DNA of 64,000 bases from Thermoactinospora rubra. GTDB lineage: Bacteria > Actinomycetota > Actinomycetes > Streptosporangiales > Streptosporangiaceae. Of this stretch, positions 32,980 to 42,198 are shown in pieces. The notes beneath the pieces were generated by a model. That model had not been told where the DNA came from. It searched no databases and worked only from the letters and a program-made list of their open reading frames with translations. The stretch lies in contig NZ_MSZZ01000052.1 of assembly GCF_002093975.1 (NCBI RefSeq), positions 1 to 64,000 on the forward strand, written 5' to 3'. Each line of letters starts with the position of its first letter. Position 1 is the stretch's first letter. The position numbers and the translations under genes are program-made.

Positions 32980-34097
32980 TCGGGCAGGTCGATGTCGGTG
33001 GCGAGCTTGTCGGTCAGCTTCATCAGTGCCCCGAACAGCAGCCGCCGCTTGAACATCCAGTTGCGCATCCGGATCCTTCCCCGCGTCGGCGGCGCGAGGA
33101 AGGATCCGGCGTTGCCGCTCCTGGCGGACCTCGCGTAGGGGTGGAAGAGCCTCTCGTAGCGTTCGAAGGCGGTGCGATAATCGGCCCGGCACAGCTCTCC
33201 GGCCAGCACGTAGGCGGCGACGACGGCCAGCCCGGTGCCGAACCCGGCGAGCGTGTTGCCGTAGGCGGCGTCGCCGATCAGCACCACACGCCCCCTGGCG
33301 TAGCGGTCCATGCGGACCTGGCTGATGGAGTCGAGGTAGACGTTCCGCGCCCGCGGCAGCCGGGCGATCAGCTCCGGCACCCGCCAGCCGGCGCCGCGGT
33401 AGGCGTCGGCGATGATCCGCTTGTGCTGCTCGGCGTCGTCGCGGTCGTAGTCGAGCTCGGGTGAGGCGAAGATGAGCAGGGCAGGCCCATGGGACCCCTC
33501 GACGGCGACCGTCCTGCCCGGCTCGGTGTACATGACCGAGCCGGACCCCACGCCACCGATGTCGGCGAGGGCATAGTAGTACCCCAGGTGCCGCACGTAG
33601 TCGCGTTCCGGGCCGAAGGCGAGCCGCCTGACCTGGGAGTGGATGCCGTCGGCGCCCACGACGAGGTCGAAGGTCCTGGGCGTGCCGTACTCGAACGTGA
33701 CGTGCACGCCGGAGGGCGTCTCGGTCAGCGAGGCGATGGAGTCGCCGAAGACGTACTCGCAGCCGTCCTTCGTGCGCTCGTACAGCAGGGCCGAGAGGTC
33801 GCCGCGGAGGATCTCGACGTCGCCGCCGGTGAATTCGCGCGGGACGACCGCGAGCGTCCTGCCGTCGGCGTCGATGATGCGGTGGTCGGTGCCTCCGGTC
33901 TGGCGCCGCCGTACCTCCTCCAGGATGCCCATGCGCTCCAGGACGGTCAGGTGGGTGGCGCCCTTGAAGTCGACCGCCTGGCCGCCGGGGCGCAGCGCGG
34001 GGGCCTTCTCCACGACCGTGACGCGGTGGCCGGAGCGGGCGAGCCAGAGCGCGAGGGCGGGACCGGCGATGCCGGCGCCGGAGATGAGGATGTCCAT
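32943..34097 (-). CDS. FAD-dependent monooxygenase (PHBH/UbiH-like)
   Basis: A 384-residue protein. The N-terminal Rossmann motif ISGAGIAGPALALWLARSGH binds FAD, DLVVGADGIHSQVRRLAF is the DG motif, and GRVVLIGDAAYGNTLAGFGT is the second FAD motif. It belongs to the single-component aromatic hydroxylases, with closest feel to TetX/anhydrotetracycline-type oxygenases of actinomycetes. It would use NAD(P)H and oxygen on an aromatic or antibiotic substrate. The neighbouring SARP regulator hints at secondary metabolism, but no biosynthetic cluster is visible. Confidence 0.88.
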   Translation of the reverse strand: MDILISGAGIAGPALALWLARSGHRVTVVEKAPALRPGGQAVDFKGATHLTVLERMGILEEVRRRQTGGTDHRIIDADGRTLAVVPREFTGGDVEILRGDLSALLYERTKDGCEYVFGDSIASLTETPSGVHVTFEYGTPRTFDLVVGADGIHSQVRRLAFGPERDYVRHLGYYYALADIGGVGSGSVMYTEPGRTVAVEGSHGPALLIFASPELDYDRDDAEQHKRIIADAYRGAGWRVPELIARLPRARNVYLDSISQVRMDRYARGRVVLIGDAAYGNTLAGFGTGLAVVAAYVLAGELCRADYRTAFERYERLFHPYARSARSGNAGSFLAPPTRGRIRMRNWMFKRRLLFGALMKLTDKLATDIDLPDYTSFSWPASTT

Positions 34098-34135
34098 GCC
34101 CTCGACGATCGGGGAGCACGCTGACAGCCCGTCGA

Positions 34136-37120
34136 CTATCGGCTGACAGCCGCGTCCACCGCTGTCAGCGCCTCCTCCCGGCCCATCGCGGCTCCCCGTG
34201 CATACAGCGCCGCGAACGCCTCCACACCGAGGGCGGCTCTGGCCTCCTCCACGGTCCGCGCCACGTCCCGGTCTCCCGCCACCGTGGTCCCGCGCAGCGC
34301 GACGGCCGCGCCGAGCAGCACTGCCGCCTCCTGCGGCGGTACGGCTCCCGCCAGCCCCTCCACGGCGTCGGCAACGTCGGCCAGCAGCGGCGACCCGCGG
34401 ACGGCGGCCGCCGCCTCCCGGTGCCGCGCCCGCGCCCTGTCCAGGTCCCCGGACGCCTGGGCCAGCCGTCCCAGAGCCGTGAGAATCCGCGCCCGGACGC
34501 CCTCGGCGCCGAAGCCGCCGCCCTGCCAGGAGCGCAGCGCGAGCTCCAGGCGAGCGCGTGCCCCGTCCAGGTCGCCCGACAGCCGGGCCAGCTCGCCGGA
34601 TCCCGGATGCGCGACGCCGGTCCGGCCCGCCTTCCTGGCGTACCCCTCGGCCCGCGCCAGGTCGGCCCGTGCCGCGTCCAGGTCACCCTCGCGGATCAGC
34701 GCCTCGGCCCGGCGCGTGAGCACGTCGACGCACTCCTCCGCCGCGCCGAGCTCCTCCAGCAGCCGCAACGCCTCATCATGCAGCTCGCGGGCCCGCCGCC
34801 AGTCCCCGCGCCAGCTCGCGATCAGCGCGAGCGCGTCGAGCGCCTGGGAGATCCCCCACCGCTCGCCCAGCTCGCGGAAGCGGCCCAGAACCTCCTCCAG
34901 CTCGGGTTCCGCCTCGCCCGGCCGCCCGCCCACGGCCATGAGCAGGCTCTCGCCCAGTCCGGCCAGCGCCCTGCTCCACGGGTCGCCGCCGACCATCGTG
35001 TCGCCGTCGAACCCCGTGGGGCCGGCGACCATCCCCCACAGCGCGACGAGGAAGGGGTGGCGCAGCGGCCGGTCCATCGCCCGCATGATCTCGGTCGCCC
35101 GCTCCCAGTGCTCGGGCGCCGCGCGTGGCACGGCGTGGAGCACGCAGGCCACGTACTCCTCCTCCAGCCCCGGCAGCGGCTCCAGCAGCCCGGCCGCCGC
35201 CTCCCCGGCTTCGCTGCGCCGCCCGCTCAGCCACCAGTACGCCGCCAGCGCCGCGACCATCCGCTGCCCGGTCTCGGGGTCGTGCCGGAGGGCGGCCATG
35301 AGGTTGGCGTGCTCGGCCGACAGCCGAGCCAGCCACGCCAGCTGCTCGGCGCGGCGCAGGTGCGGCTCGGCCCGCTGGGCGAGCCGCAGGTAGTAGCGGG
35401 CGTGGGCGGCCCGCACGTCGCCGGTCAGGCGCTCGGCGCAGAACAGCCGGACGGTCTCCAGCATGCGGTAGCGCTCGCCGTCGAACATGACCAGCGACTT
35501 GTCGACCAGCCCGTCCGGCGGCCCGCCGCAGATCGCCTCGACCGCCTCCAGCGACGCGCCGCCGGCGAACACCGAGAACCGCCTGGCCAGCTCCCGTTCC
35601 TGCGGGGTGAGCAGGTCCCAGCTCCACTCCACGACCGCGCGCAGCGTCTGGTGCCGGGCGGCGGCCGTGCGGTCGCCGCGCGAGAGCAGCGCGAAGCGGC
35701 CGTGCTCGGCCAGCCGGGCGGCGATCTCCTCGACGCCGAACGTGCGCAGCCGGGCCGCGGCCAGCTCGATCGCCAGCGGCAGGCCCTCCAGCGCGGCGCA
35801 GATGCGCGCCACCGGCCCGGCCGTGGACTCGTCGAGCCGGAAGCCCTGCCGTACGGCACGGGCCCGGTCGGCGAAGAGGCGGACGGCGGGATAGTCCAGG
35901 GCGGCGGCCGGGGAGACGTCGGGCGGGGGCACGGCCAGCGGCGGCAGCGGCACCAGCGTCTCGCCGGTGACGTCCAGGGGTTCGCGGCTGGTGGCGAGCA
36001 CGCGCAGCCGCGGGCACTCGGCGAGCAGCTCGCGGGCCAGGGCGGCGGCGGAGGCGACGACGTGCTCGCAGTTGTCCAGCACGAGCAGCAGGTCGCGGTC
36101 GCCGATGGCGGTGACCAGGCGGCCGACCGGGTCGGCGGCCCCCAGGCCGGTCTGGCGGACGCCCAGCGCGGCGAGGACGGCGTGCGCGACGTGGTCGGTG
36201 ACCGGCGCCAGGTCGACGAAGCAGGCGTCGGGGTGCCGCCGGGCGGCCTCGACGGCCAGGCGGGTCTTGCCGACGCCGCCCGGGCCCACGACCGTGACCA
36301 GCCGCGTGGCCGGCCGGTCGCCGCCGAGCCCGGCCAGCTCGCGTTCGCGTCCGACGAAGCTGGTCAGCGGGGCGGCCACGCCGCGCCTGCGTGGCTGCTC
36401 GGCGCGCAGGACCGCCAGGTGGATCTCGGCCAGCTCCGGCGAGGGGTCGGCGCCCAGCTCCTCGGCCAGGGTCTTCCTGACCCGCTCGTAGACGGCCAGC
36501 GCCTCGGCCTGGCAGCCGGCCGCGTGGAGCGCGCGCATCAGCTGCCCGGCCAGCCGCTCGCGCAGCGGGTGGGCCTCGGCCAGGCGGCGCAGTTCGGCCA
36601 CCGAGGTGCCCCGCGGAAGGGCGAGTTCGGCCTCGACCAGGTCCTCCAGCGCCGTCAGCCGCAACTCCTCCAGCCGCGTGGCCTGTGCCCCGGCCGCGGG
36701 CAGGTCGGCCAGCGCGGGGCCGCGCCACAGCGCCAGGGCCTCCTTCAGCGTGGCTGCCGCCTTTTCGAGGTCTCCGTCCGACAGCAGCCGCCGCCCCTCC
36801 GCGGCCAGGCGCTCGAACCGGTGCGCGTCGACGTCGCCGGGGTCGACCGCGAGGCGGTAGCCGGTGGGGTGGTGCTCGATCAGCCCGGGGAGGGTACGGC
36901 GCAGCCGCGAGACCTGCGCCTGGATCGCGTTGGCCGCGTTGGCGGGCGGGGCCTGGCCGTACTGGCCGTCGACGAGCCGGTCGACGCCGACCACGCGGCC
37001 CGCCTCCAGCAGGAGCAGCACGAGCAGCGCCCGGGGCCGCGGACCGGCGACGGCGATCTCCTCGCCCGTGTCCGCCCAGACCTCGAGGGGACCGAGGACG
37101 CCGAATCGCATGCCCTCCAT
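34136..37120 (-). CDS. AfsR/SARP-family transcriptional regulator
   Basis: A 994-residue protein; ATG 37120 is chosen because AAGGA lies 8 bases upstream (ATG 37111 is too close to its own GGAGGG). Domains in order: OmpR-type winged helix (~4-95, MRFGVLGPLEVWADTGE), bacterial transcriptional activation domain (~100-250, DAHRFERLAAEGRRLL), NB-ARC ATPase with Walker A VGPGGVGKTRLA and Walker B LLLVLDNCEH, and a TPR-like C-terminal half. Such proteins activate secondary-metabolite or catabolic genes in response to ATP and phosphorylation. It is divergent from the TauD-family gene. Confidence 0.93.
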   Translation of the reverse strand: MEGMRFGVLGPLEVWADTGEEIAVAGPRPRALLVLLLLEAGRVVGVDRLVDGQYGQAPPANAANAIQAQVSRLRRTLPGLIEHHPTGYRLAVDPGDVDAHRFERLAAEGRRLLSDGDLEKAAATLKEALALWRGPALADLPAAGAQATRLEELRLTALEDLVEAELALPRGTSVAELRRLAEAHPLRERLAGQLMRALHAAGCQAEALAVYERVRKTLAEELGADPSPELAEIHLAVLRAEQPRRRGVAAPLTSFVGRERELAGLGGDRPATRLVTVVGPGGVGKTRLAVEAARRHPDACFVDLAPVTDHVAHAVLAALGVRQTGLGAADPVGRLVTAIGDRDLLLVLDNCEHVVASAAALARELLAECPRLRVLATSREPLDVTGETLVPLPPLAVPPPDVSPAAALDYPAVRLFADRARAVRQGFRLDESTAGPVARICAALEGLPLAIELAAARLRTFGVEEIAARLAEHGRFALLSRGDRTAAARHQTLRAVVEWSWDLLTPQERELARRFSVFAGGASLEAVEAICGGPPDGLVDKSLVMFDGERYRMLETVRLFCAERLTGDVRAAHARYYLRLAQRAEPHLRRAEQLAWLARLSAEHANLMAALRHDPETGQRMVAALAAYWWLSGRRSEAGEAAAGLLEPLPGLEEEYVACVLHAVPRAAPEHWERATEIMRAMDRPLRHPFLVALWGMVAGPTGFDGDTMVGGDPWSRALAGLGESLLMAVGGRPGEAEPELEEVLGRFRELGERWGISQALDALALIASWRGDWRRARELHDEALRLLEELGAAEECVDVLTRRAEALIREGDLDAARADLARAEGYARKAGRTGVAHPGSGELARLSGDLDGARARLELALRSWQGGGFGAEGVRARILTALGRLAQASGDLDRARARHREAAAAVRGSPLLADVADAVEGLAGAVPPQEAAVLLGAAVALRGTTVAGDRDVARTVEEARAALGVEAFAALYARGAAMGREEALTAVDAAVSR

Positions 37121-37237
37121 TCTCGCATTCCTTGCATTTCCTACTTGTTTTAAGGAGAATAGGGCCATGGCGCTTCTCACCGTCCGATGTCGCCCTTCCG
37201 TTGTCCCCGTCCCCACCTCAACGGAAAGGCGAAATCC

Positions 37238-38131
37238 ATGTCCCTCACCATCACTCCGGTCGCCGGGCGCATAGGCGCCGAGATCTCCGGCGTACGGCTG
37301 GGCGGCGACCTGCCCGCCGACGTCGTCGCGCGGATCCGCCAGGCCCTCCTCGCCCACAAGGTCGTCTTCTTCCGCGGCCAGGACCACCTCGACGAGCAGA
37401 GCCAGATCGCCTTCGCCGGGCTGCTCGGCGAGCTCACCACCGGCCACCCGACGCTGCCCTCGCTCGACGGGCACATCCTCGACCTCGACTACCGGTCGGG
37501 CCAGAAGGTCGACCGCTGGCACACCGACGTCACCTTCGTCGAACGGCCCCCGCTCGCCTCGGTCCTGCGGGCGATCGAGCTGCCGCCCGCCGGGGGCGAC
37601 ACCCTGTGGGCCAACACCGTGACCGCCTACGAGACGCTCCCCGAAGCGCTGCGCACGCTGCTCGACGGGCTGCGCGCGGTCCACACCAACCAGTTCGACT
37701 ACGCCAGGATCGCGACCTCGGACGACCCGGAGCAGGCCCGCAGGCACGCCGAGGTCTTCGCCTCCACCGTCTACGAGACCGAGCACCCGGTCGTGCGCGT
37801 CCACCCGGAGACCGGGGAGCGTTCCATCCTGCTCGGCGACTTCGCCCGGCGGATCGCGGGCTATCCGCGTGCGCTGTCCGACTCGCTGATCCGGCTCGTC
37901 CAGGACCACGTCACCCAGGTGGAGAACACCGTGCGGTGGCGCTGGGCCCCGGGCGACGTCGCGGTCTGGGACAACCGCGCCACCCAGCACCGGGTGGTGC
38001 ACGACTTCGCCGGGCCGCGCAGGCTGCACCGCGTCACCGTGGCGGGCGACGTCCCGGTCGGCGTCGACGGCGGGCGCAGCGTGATCCTGGCGGGCGGCGA
38101 GGCGGCGGAGTACTCGCCCCTGGCCGCCTGA
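37238..38131 (+). CDS. TauD/TfdA-family alpha-ketoglutarate dioxygenase
   Basis: A 297-residue protein from ATG 37238 (MSLTITPVAGRIGAEISGVR), the standard family N-terminus. Iron ligands: His and Asp in RWHTDVTF (~93-95) and the distal His in QHRVVHDF, with RRLHRVTVAGD supplying the ketoglutarate arginine. Substrates of the family include taurine, alkyl sulfates and 2,4-D. The sequence type (GEISGVRL, QNHxD-like RGQDHLDEQ) fits alkylsulfatase/taurine branches. It is divergent from the SARP regulator, 117 bp apart. Confidence 0.9.
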   Translation: MSLTITPVAGRIGAEISGVRLGGDLPADVVARIRQALLAHKVVFFRGQDHLDEQSQIAFAGLLGELTTGHPTLPSLDGHILDLDYRSGQKVDRWHTDVTFVERPPLASVLRAIELPPAGGDTLWANTVTAYETLPEALRTLLDGLRAVHTNQFDYARIATSDDPEQARRHAEVFASTVYETEHPVVRVHPETGERSILLGDFARRIAGYPRALSDSLIRLVQDHVTQVENTVRWRWAPGDVAVWDNRATQHRVVHDFAGPRRLHRVTVAGDVPVGVDGGRSVILAGGEAAEYSPLAA

Positions 38132-38174
38132 GTTCCGGCCTGCCCCGTCCTGGCGGCGGCCGGGGCCGGCCCGC

Positions 38175-38213
38175 GGGGGCGCGGTCCGATGGGGTGCGGA
38201 CCGCGCCCCCTTT
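38175..38213. terminator. strong bidirectional terminator
   Basis: A perfect 14-bp stem (GGGGGCGCGGTCCG at 38175-38188 with its complement at 38197-38210) around an 8-base loop, followed by TTT. It separates the dioxygenase gene from the convergent ABC operon, whose last stop is at 38213-38215. Confidence 0.88.
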
Positions 38214-39190
38214 CACCTGTTCGCGTAGTGGCAGGCCGCCTGGGCGTCCGGTACGGCCGGCAGCACCGCGAGCGCCTCATCCCGGCACCGGTGCCCCACG
38301 TCCGCCTCGTCCGCCAGCCCCGAGGCCAGCACCTGGCAGCGCGGGTGGAAGCGGCACCCGCCGGGGACGCGGGTCGGGTCGGGCGGCTCGCCGGCCAGCA
38401 CCACGCGCTCCGGCGACTCGGGCAGGACCGACAGGAGCGCCTGCGTGTAGGGGTGGCGCGGCTCCTTGAGGACCTGCTCGACGGGGCCGGACTCGACGAT
38501 GCGGCCGAGGTACATCACCGCGACGCGGTCGGCGATGTTCCAGGCCAGTCCCAGGTCGTGGGTGACGACCAGGGCGGCCAGGCCCAGCTCCTCGCGCAGG
38601 CGCAGCAGCAGGGCGAGGATCTCCCCGCGCACCGAGGCGTCGAGGGAGGCGACCGGCTCGTCGGCGACGAGGATGCGGGGCTGGAGCGCCAGCGCGCCGG
38701 CGATGACCACCCGCTGGCGCTGGCCGCCCGACAGCTCGTGGGGGTAGCGCAGGAAGTACCGCTCGGCGGGGCGCAGGCCGGCGTGGCTCAGCGCCTCGGC
38801 GACGATCCGCTCCTCGTCGGGCAGGCCGTGGATGCGCGGCCCCTCGGCGACGGCCTCGTAGACGGTGTGCCGGGGGTTCAGCGAACCCGTGGGGTCCTGC
38901 AGGACGAGCTGGACCTCCCTCCGGTAGGCCTTGAGCGCCCTGGAGGTGTAGCTCAGGGGGGCTCCGCCGTACATGACCCGGCCGGCGGTGGGACGCTCCA
39001 GGCCGAGGAGGGTGCGGGCGAGCGTGGTCTTGCCGCAGCCGGACTCGCCCACGAGCGCCACGATCTCGCCCTCGCCGACCGCGATGTTCACCCCGTCGAC
39101 GGCTTTGGCCCTCCGGCCCCGGCTGGGGAACTCCACGCGCAGGTCGGTGGCCTCCAGGAGGGTTTTGCGCGCTGTCGCCACCTCGGTCAC
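38213..39190 (-). CDS. oligopeptide/dipeptide ABC transporter ATP-binding protein (OppF-like)
   Basis: A 325-residue ATPase with Walker A GESGCGKTTLA, signature LSGGQRQRV and Walker B ILVADEPVASLDA. The C-terminal oligo_HPY region carries the cysteine motif CRFHPRC. It is the last gene of a five-gene operon and overlaps the OppD-like gene by 4 nt. With that subunit it powers uptake of peptides or similar solutes through the two permeases. Confidence 0.93.
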   Translation of the reverse strand: MTEVATARKTLLEATDLRVEFPSRGRRAKAVDGVNIAVGEGEIVALVGESGCGKTTLARTLLGLERPTAGRVMYGGAPLSYTSRALKAYRREVQLVLQDPTGSLNPRHTVYEAVAEGPRIHGLPDEERIVAEALSHAGLRPAERYFLRYPHELSGGQRQRVVIAGALALQPRILVADEPVASLDASVRGEILALLLRLREELGLAALVVTHDLGLAWNIADRVAVMYLGRIVESGPVEQVLKEPRHPYTQALLSVLPESPERVVLAGEPPDPTRVPGGCRFHPRCQVLASGLADEADVGHRCRDEALAVLPAVPDAQAACHYANR

Positions 39191-40200
39191 GATGCCTCCT
39201 TGTCGACGGCGACCCTCGCCTCATCGGGTACCGCGGCGGCCGGAGGGTCCTCCAGCACGTGGACGCAGGCCGCCGTACGGCCCGGCCCCGCCGGCCACAG
39301 CTCGACCGCCGCCGACGAGCACTCCGGCAGCGCCACCGGGCAGCGGGGGTGGAAGGGGCAGCCCGTCGGCAGGGCCATGGGGTCGGGCGGATCGCCGCCG
39401 AGGCCGCGGGGGGCCATGCGCGAGGCGGGGTCGCCGACCGTGGGGAACGCGGCGGCGAGCGCCCGGCTGTAGGGGTGCTTGGCGTCGTGGAAGACCTCCC
39501 GCGAGGGGCCGACCTCGACGAGGCGCCCGGCGTACATGACGGCCAGCCGGTCGCACATGTCCGCCAGGACCGACAAATCATGAGAAATCATGATCATCGA
39601 GATGCCGTGCTCGGCCATCAGCTTCTTGATCAACGACAGCACCTGGGCCTGCACCATGACGTCCAGCGCGGTCGTCGGCTCGTCGGCGATGATGAGCCGC
39701 GGCTCGCACGCCAGCGCCATCGCGATCATGACCCGCTGCCGCTGGCCGCCCGACAGCTCGTGCGGGTACGACCGCGCCCGCCACGCGGGCAGGCCCACCT
39801 GCCCCAGCAGCTCGGCCACCCGCTTGCCGGGGTTCTTGGCCAGCCCGTGCACCAGCAGCGGCTCGGCGATCTGGTCGCCGATGCGCCGCACCGGGTTGAG
39901 CGCGTGCTGCGCCCCCTGGAAGACGATCGACGCCGAGGCCCAGCGGACCGCGCGCAGCCGTCCCCACTTCATGGTCAGCACGTCCTCGCCGTCGAGGAGG
40001 ATCCGGCCGTCGACGCGCGCGCCGCGGGGAAGCAGCCGCAGCAGCGCCATGGCCAGCGTCGACTTGCCGGATCCCGACTCCCCCGCGATCCCGAGGGCTT
40101 CGCCCGCGGCCAGGGCCAGGTCCACGTTCCGTACGGCGGGCACCTCGCCGGCCGCGATCCGGTAGGTGACCGAGACGTCGTGCAGTTCGAGCAGCGTCAT
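39187..40200 (-). CDS. oligopeptide/dipeptide ABC transporter ATP-binding protein (OppD-like)
   Basis: A 337-residue ATPase from ATG 40200, which shares a base with the TGA of the upstream permease. Walker A GESGSGKSTLA, signature LSGGQRQRV, Walker B LIIADEPTTALD, switch histidine in ISHDLSV and C-terminal GCPFHPRCP are all intact. It pairs with the OppF-like subunit. Confidence 0.93.
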   Translation of the reverse strand: MTLLELHDVSVTYRIAAGEVPAVRNVDLALAAGEALGIAGESGSGKSTLAMALLRLLPRGARVDGRILLDGEDVLTMKWGRLRAVRWASASIVFQGAQHALNPVRRIGDQIAEPLLVHGLAKNPGKRVAELLGQVGLPAWRARSYPHELSGGQRQRVMIAMALACEPRLIIADEPTTALDVMVQAQVLSLIKKLMAEHGISMIMISHDLSVLADMCDRLAVMYAGRLVEVGPSREVFHDAKHPYSRALAAAFPTVGDPASRMAPRGLGGDPPDPMALPTGCPFHPRCPVALPECSSAAVELWPAGPGRTAACVHVLEDPPAAAVPDEARVAVDKEAS

Positions 40201-41081
40201 CAGGCGTTCCCCCGCAGTCGTGGGTTGAGCACGGCCTCCAGCGCCCGGCCCACCAGCGTGAAGGCCAGCACGACCGCGACGATGCAGACGCCCGGCGGCA
40301 GGATGTACCACCAGGCGCCCTTCGTGGCCGCGCCCCAGTCGTACGAGCCGCGCAGCAGCCCGCCCCAGGACGCCTGGCCGGAGTCCGCGCCGAGGAAGGC
40401 CAGCGTCGACTCGGCCACGATGGCGCTGGCGACCTGGAGCGTGGTGTTCGCGAGCACGAGCGGCGCCACGTTGGGCAGCACGTGGCGGCTCATGATGTGC
40501 CAGTGCCCGGCGCCCAGCGCCTTGGACCTCTCGATGTACGGCCTGGCCTCCACGGCCAGCGTCTGCGCCCGGATGAGCCGGGCCGTGCCGGCCCAGGAGG
40601 TGATCCCGATGGCCAGGATGATCGTGGAGGTGCCGCCGCCCAGGATGGCCGACAGGACCAGGGCCAGCACGAGCGAGGGCAGCACCAGGAACCAGTCGGT
40701 GATCCGCATGAGCACGGCGGAGACCCAGCCGCGGAAGTGACCGGCCGCGATGCCCACGACCGTGCCGATGACCATGCTGAGCAGCGCCGACATGAAGCCG
40801 ATGAGCAGCGAGACCCGGGAGCCCCACATGATCATCCCGAGGATGGACCGGCCGGACTCGTCGGTGCCGAGCGGGAACTCCAGGCTCGGCGGGGCCATCT
40901 TCTCGCCGGTGGCCTTGGTGACGTCCATGATGTCCGGGTCGCTGACCAGCGGCGTGGCCAGCGCCACGACGACGGCCACGACCAGGATGACCGCGCCCAC
41001 GACCCCGGCCCGCTGCCGGCTGTACTGCTCCCAGAAGCGTCCGAGCGCCCGGCGCCGCCGGGTCCACGCGATCGCGGTCAT
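40200..41081 (-). CDS. peptide ABC transporter permease (OppC/DppC-like)
   Basis: A 293-residue membrane protein with the N-terminal segment VVGAVILVVAVVVALATPLV, a periplasmic loop containing FPLGTDESGRSILGMIMWGS (the DppC/OppC hallmark LGTD-GRD-like) and the EAA loop around SWAGTARLIRAQTL. About six membrane segments. It lies 67 bp after the OppB-like gene. Confidence 0.93.
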   Translation of the reverse strand: MTAIAWTRRRRALGRFWEQYSRQRAGVVGAVILVVAVVVALATPLVSDPDIMDVTKATGEKMAPPSLEFPLGTDESGRSILGMIMWGSRVSLLIGFMSALLSMVIGTVVGIAAGHFRGWVSAVLMRITDWFLVLPSLVLALVLSAILGGGTSTIILAIGITSWAGTARLIRAQTLAVEARPYIERSKALGAGHWHIMSRHVLPNVAPLVLANTTLQVASAIVAESTLAFLGADSGQASWGGLLRGSYDWGAATKGAWWYILPPGVCIVAVVLAFTLVGRALEAVLNPRLRGNA

Positions 41082-41148
41082 GCGGCCTCCTTCGTCGGCC
41101 TCATGACCGCAGCGGTGCTGTGCTCACTGGTGAGCTCGACAAGCTCGC

Positions 41149-42198
41149 TCACGTCGACCTCACCCGGGGGTCGAGGATGTGATAGGCCACGTCGGCCAGC
41201 GTGTTCATGACGATCACCGCGACGCACACCACCAGGAACGTCCCCTGCATGACCGCGAAGTCGGGCCCCTTGATGGCCTCGTAGAACAGCAGCCCCAGGC
41301 CGGGCCAGGAGTAGACCGTCTCCACCGACACCGCGCCGCCCACCACGAAGCCGATGTGGATGAAGACGAGCGTGACGGTGGGCAGGAGCGCGTTGGGCAC
41401 GGCGTGGCGCCGCCGTACCAGATCGTCGCGCAGGCCCTTGGCCCGCGCGGTGGTCACGTAGTCCTGACCGATCTCGTCCAGCAGGGAGGAGCGCATGACC
41501 AGCAGGTACTGCGCGTAGACCACGGCGACCAGGGTCAGGCAGGGCAGCACCATGTGGTGGGCGACGTCCAGCACGTAGGCGAAGCCGTCGGGCGCGTCCA
41601 CGCTCTCCATGCCGCGCGTGGGGAACATGCCGGGGATCGGGCCGATCCCGGCGCCGAACACCATGAGCAGCAGCAGGCCGAGCCAGAACGTCGGCACCGA
41701 CCACAGCACCAGCGACACGCCGGTGGACAGGCGGTCGAACCGGCCGCCGTGGTTCCAGGCGGCCCGGGTGCCCTGCCACAGGCCGAGGCTGACGGCGATG
41801 ACCAGGCCCACCCCGGTCAGCAGCAGCGTCGGGCCGAAGCGCTCGCCGATGAGCTCGGCGACCGGCCTGCGGTACTCATAGGAGGTGCCCAGGTCGAACT
41901 GCAGGGTCTTGACCACGAAGTCGAGGAACTGCTGCGGCAGCGGCTGGTCCAGCCCCATCTGCTTGCGCAGCAGCGCGATCTGGTCGGGGCTGAGCGGCAC
42001 GTCCCTGGTGTAGGCGATGACCGGGTCGCCGGGGATGAGGCGGAAGACGAAGAACGTCGCGACGATCACCATGCCGATGCTGAGCAGCGCCCCGCCCAGC
42101 TTGGTGACCGCGTACCGCAGCAGCCCCCGCGGGCCCGCCGCCGTCTCCTCGACGGCGGCGGGCCCGGTCTCGATCGGGGTGTCGATCGGGGCGGTCAT
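41149..42198 (-). CDS. peptide ABC transporter permease (OppB/DppB-like)
   Basis: A 349-residue membrane protein with an unusually long cytoplasmic N-terminus (~30 residues, MTAPIDTPIETGPAAVEETA) before the first segment. The family motifs FRLIPGDPV, QMGLDQPLPQQF and the EAA loop region YVTTARAKGL are present. It starts one base after the stop of the solute-binding gene. Confidence 0.93.
   Translation of the reverse strand: MTAPIDTPIETGPAAVEETAAGPRGLLRYAVTKLGGALLSIGMVIVATFFVFRLIPGDPVIAYTRDVPLSPDQIALLRKQMGLDQPLPQQFLDFVVKTLQFDLGTSYEYRRPVAELIGERFGPTLLLTGVGLVIAVSLGLWQGTRAAWNHGGRFDRLSTGVSLVLWSVPTFWLGLLLLMVFGAGIGPIPGMFPTRGMESVDAPDGFAYVLDVAHHMVLPCLTLVAVVYAQYLLVMRSSLLDEIGQDYVTTARAKGLRDDLVRRRHAVPNALLPTVTLVFIHIGFVVGGAVSVETVYSWPGLGLLFYEAIKGPDFAVMQGTFLVVCVAVIVMNTLADVAYHILDPRVRST

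Noticed and set aside
34421-37153. 910-residue plus-strand open frame
   Set aside because: Antisense to the SARP regulator, whose domains are clear. Shadow composition (Arg, Gly, Gln, Ala) without any family motif.
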